DNA of 64,000 bases from Blastococcus sp. TBT05-19 (GTDB lineage Bacteria; Actinomycetota; Actinomycetes; Mycobacteriales; Geodermatophilaceae). Below are positions 62,663 through 64,000 of this stretch, piece by piece. The translations under genes were made by a program, and so were the position numbers. Each line of letters starts with the position of its first letter. Within the stretch, counting starts at the first letter, position 1. The stretch is from the NCBI RefSeq assembly GCF_003319095.1, contig NZ_QOHI01000001.1, forward strand, positions 992,001 to 1,056,000, given 5' to 3'. Below the pieces are notes generated by a model. That model saw only the letters and a program-made list of their open reading frames with translations. It did not search any database and was not told the DNA's origin.

Positions 62663-64000
62663 TCATGCCTGGAGCCACACGGCGGCGTCGTCGGGAACGG
62701 TTCCGTCGTCCACCGGGACGCTGCTGAGCAGCACCCGGCCCTCGGGGAGGGGCACCGGCGCGCCCGACAGGTTGACGAAGCAGACCAGTCCGCCCGACCG
62801 CCGGAACGCGACGCAACCGTCGGGTGCCTGTAACCACTGCACGTCCTCGCCGGTGAACGCCTCGGAGGAGCTGCGCAGGGCCAGGGCGGTTCGGTACAGC
62901 GACAGCATCGAGGTGTCGTCGTCCCGCTGGGCGTGCGCCGTCAGGGCTCCCCAGCCCGACGGCATCGGCAGCCAGGTGTCCGGAGCCGTGGAGAACCCGT
63001 ACGGCGACTCCGCGCCCGACCACGGAACGGGGATCCGGCAGGCGTCGCGCCCGCGCTCGGCGCCCTCGGAGCGGAACCAGATCGGGTCCTGCAGCGCCTC
63101 GTCGGGCAGGTCGACGTCCGGCATGCCGAGCTCGTCGCCGTTGTAGAGGTAGGCCGCACCCGGCAGCGCCAGCTGCAGCAGTGCGGCCGCCCGGGCCCGC
63201 CGCGTGCCGAGGTCGCCGCCGCCGTAGCGGGTCACGTGGCGGGGCCGGTCGTGGTTGGACAGCACCCAGCAGGCCGGCGCGGGCGTCCCGGAGACGGCGG
63301 CCAGCGAGTGGGTGATCGCGTCCCGCAGCCCGTCGGGCGTCCACTCCGCCGTCAGCAGCTTGAAGTTGAAGGCCAGCTGGAGCTCGTCGGGTGCGAGGTA
63401 CTGGGCCAGCCGGTCGTCGTCGGACACCCAGACCTCGCCCACGGCCATGGTGCCGGGGTACTGGTCGAGCACCGAGCGGATCCGGCGGTGGATCACGTGC
63501 ACGCCGTCCTGGTCGAACCGGTGGTCGCCGGGGCCGTGGTCGTCGAGCAGGCCCGTGTCCTCCATCGGCAGCATGTCCGGCAGCCCCTCGGGCTTGGCCA
63601 TGCCGTGCGCGACGTCGATGCGGAACCCGTCCACCCCGCGGTCGAGCCAGAAGCGCATCGTCTCCTCGAGGTCGGCGACCACCTCGGGGTTGGTGAAGTC
63701 CAGGTCGGGCTGCTCGGGCGCGAAGATGTGCAGGTACCACTGGCCGTCGGGCACGCGGGTCCAGGCCGGGCCGCCGAAGACCGAGGGCCAGTTGTTCGGC
63801 GGCTCGCTGCCGTCGGGGCCACGGCCGTCGCGGAAGACGTAGCGCGCCCGCTCGGGCGACCCCGGCCCGGCCGCGAGCGCGGCCCGGAACCACTCGTGGT
63901 GGTGCGAGCTGTGGTTCGGCACCAGGTCGACGGTCACCCGGATGCCCAGGGCGTGCGCCTCGGCCAGCATCGCGTCGAACTCGGCCAGGTCGCCGAACAC
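62663..64000 (-). CDS. GH13 alpha-glucosidase / oligo-1,6-glucosidase, N-terminus outside window
   Basis: The C-terminal 445 residues of a glycoside hydrolase family 13 enzyme; the N terminus lies beyond the window. All catalytic regions in this part are intact: region I DLVPNHSSHHHEWF, region II GFRIDVAHGMAK (nucleophile Asp), region III MAVGEVWVSDD (acid/base Glu) and region IV VLSNHDRPRHVTRYGG (transition-state Asp). The C-terminal beta domain (CFVNLSGAPVPLPEGRVLL) closes the protein. Substrate is an alpha-linked glucoside such as maltose, isomaltose or trehalose-like sugars; linkage specificity is not certain. It lies 43 bases upstream of the bioY start on the same strand. Confidence 0.9.
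   Translation of the reverse strand: MFGDLAEFDAMLAEAHALGIRVTVDLVPNHSSHHHEWFRAALAAGPGSPERARYVFRDGRGPDGSEPPNNWPSVFGGPAWTRVPDGQWYLHIFAPEQPDLDFTNPEVVADLEETMRFWLDRGVDGFRIDVAHGMAKPEGLPDMLPMEDTGLLDDHGPGDHRFDQDGVHVIHRRIRSVLDQYPGTMAVGEVWVSDDDRLAQYLAPDELQLAFNFKLLTAEWTPDGLRDAITHSLAAVSGTPAPACWVLSNHDRPRHVTRYGGGDLGTRRARAAALLQLALPGAAYLYNGDELGMPDVDLPDEALQDPIWFRSEGAERGRDACRIPVPWSGAESPYGFSTAPDTWLPMPSGWGALTAHAQRDDDTSMLSLYRTALALRSSSEAFTGEDVQWLQAPDGCVAFRRSGGLVCFVNLSGAPVPLPEGRVLLSSVPVDDGTVPDDAAVWLQA

Overview
The window is about 73-75 % GC, uses many GTG starts, and carries mycothiol-type (MDMPI) enzymes, an F420 pathway enzyme (FO synthase), split acyl-CoA carboxylases, ANTAR and DUF6131/DUF6153 proteins. This points to a high-GC actinobacterium, most likely of the Geodermatophilaceae (Blastococcus/Modestobacter/Geodermatophilus type); the family assignment is inferred from gene content and is not proven. 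It looks like chromosomal core and near-core sequence. No insertion sequence, prophage, plasmid gene or CRISPR array was seen. No gene-free stretch exceeds 300 bases; the longest gaps (about 150-230 bases, e.g. 11720-11936, 23340-23559, 45464-45692) hold promoters or terminators, or nothing recognisable.

Layout. 1-4221 (minus): a translationally coupled acyl-CoA catabolic operon (acyl-CoA dehydrogenase, TIGR03084 protein, AtuA-like protein, carboxyltransferase). It diverges from a Baeyer-Villiger-like monooxygenase and a GMC oxidoreductase (4335-7527), with an inverted repeat between them. 7571-8893: a chemoreceptor. 8948-11281 (minus): a chromate module in which ChrB is split into two overlapping genes ahead of chrA. 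11420-16770: a hypothetical gene, a GAF-ANTAR regulator, tRNA-His, orn, and two membrane proteins. 16772-22274: a TetR gene divergent from accD1-accA1-acyl-CoA dehydrogenase (leucine/methylcrotonyl-CoA type). 23560-28273: GntP transporter, DUF1537 kinase, PdxA2 and DeoR regulator, an acid-sugar (threonate/erythronate) operon, followed by a convergent glycerate kinase.

29421-33394: quinone reductase, APC permease and two unknowns. 33419-36022: fbiC. 36101-39581: ECF sigma, anti-sigma-like protein and an ABC exporter. 39634-46730: redox and signalling genes, including a PAS-GGDEF-EAL protein. 46882-51872: nadABC with a divergent NrtR repressor. 52058-56249: DUF6131, a secreted transglycosylase, small membrane proteins with a divergent TetR, and DUF305/DUF6153. 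56303-60144: tRNA-Arg, ssb, ettA, an MDMPI-family gene and a thioesterase, with a duplicated 68-base structured element. 60145-64000 (minus): biotin transporter bioY-ecfA-ecfT plus a MOSC gene, and the 3' part of a GH13 glucosidase.

Two cross-cutting patterns stand out. Many regulator and operon promoters seem leaderless (a TANNNT box 6-8 bases before the start codon). Several divergent regulator/target pairs also carry clean inverted repeats lying on those promoters, so likely autoregulatory circuits can be read directly from the sequence.
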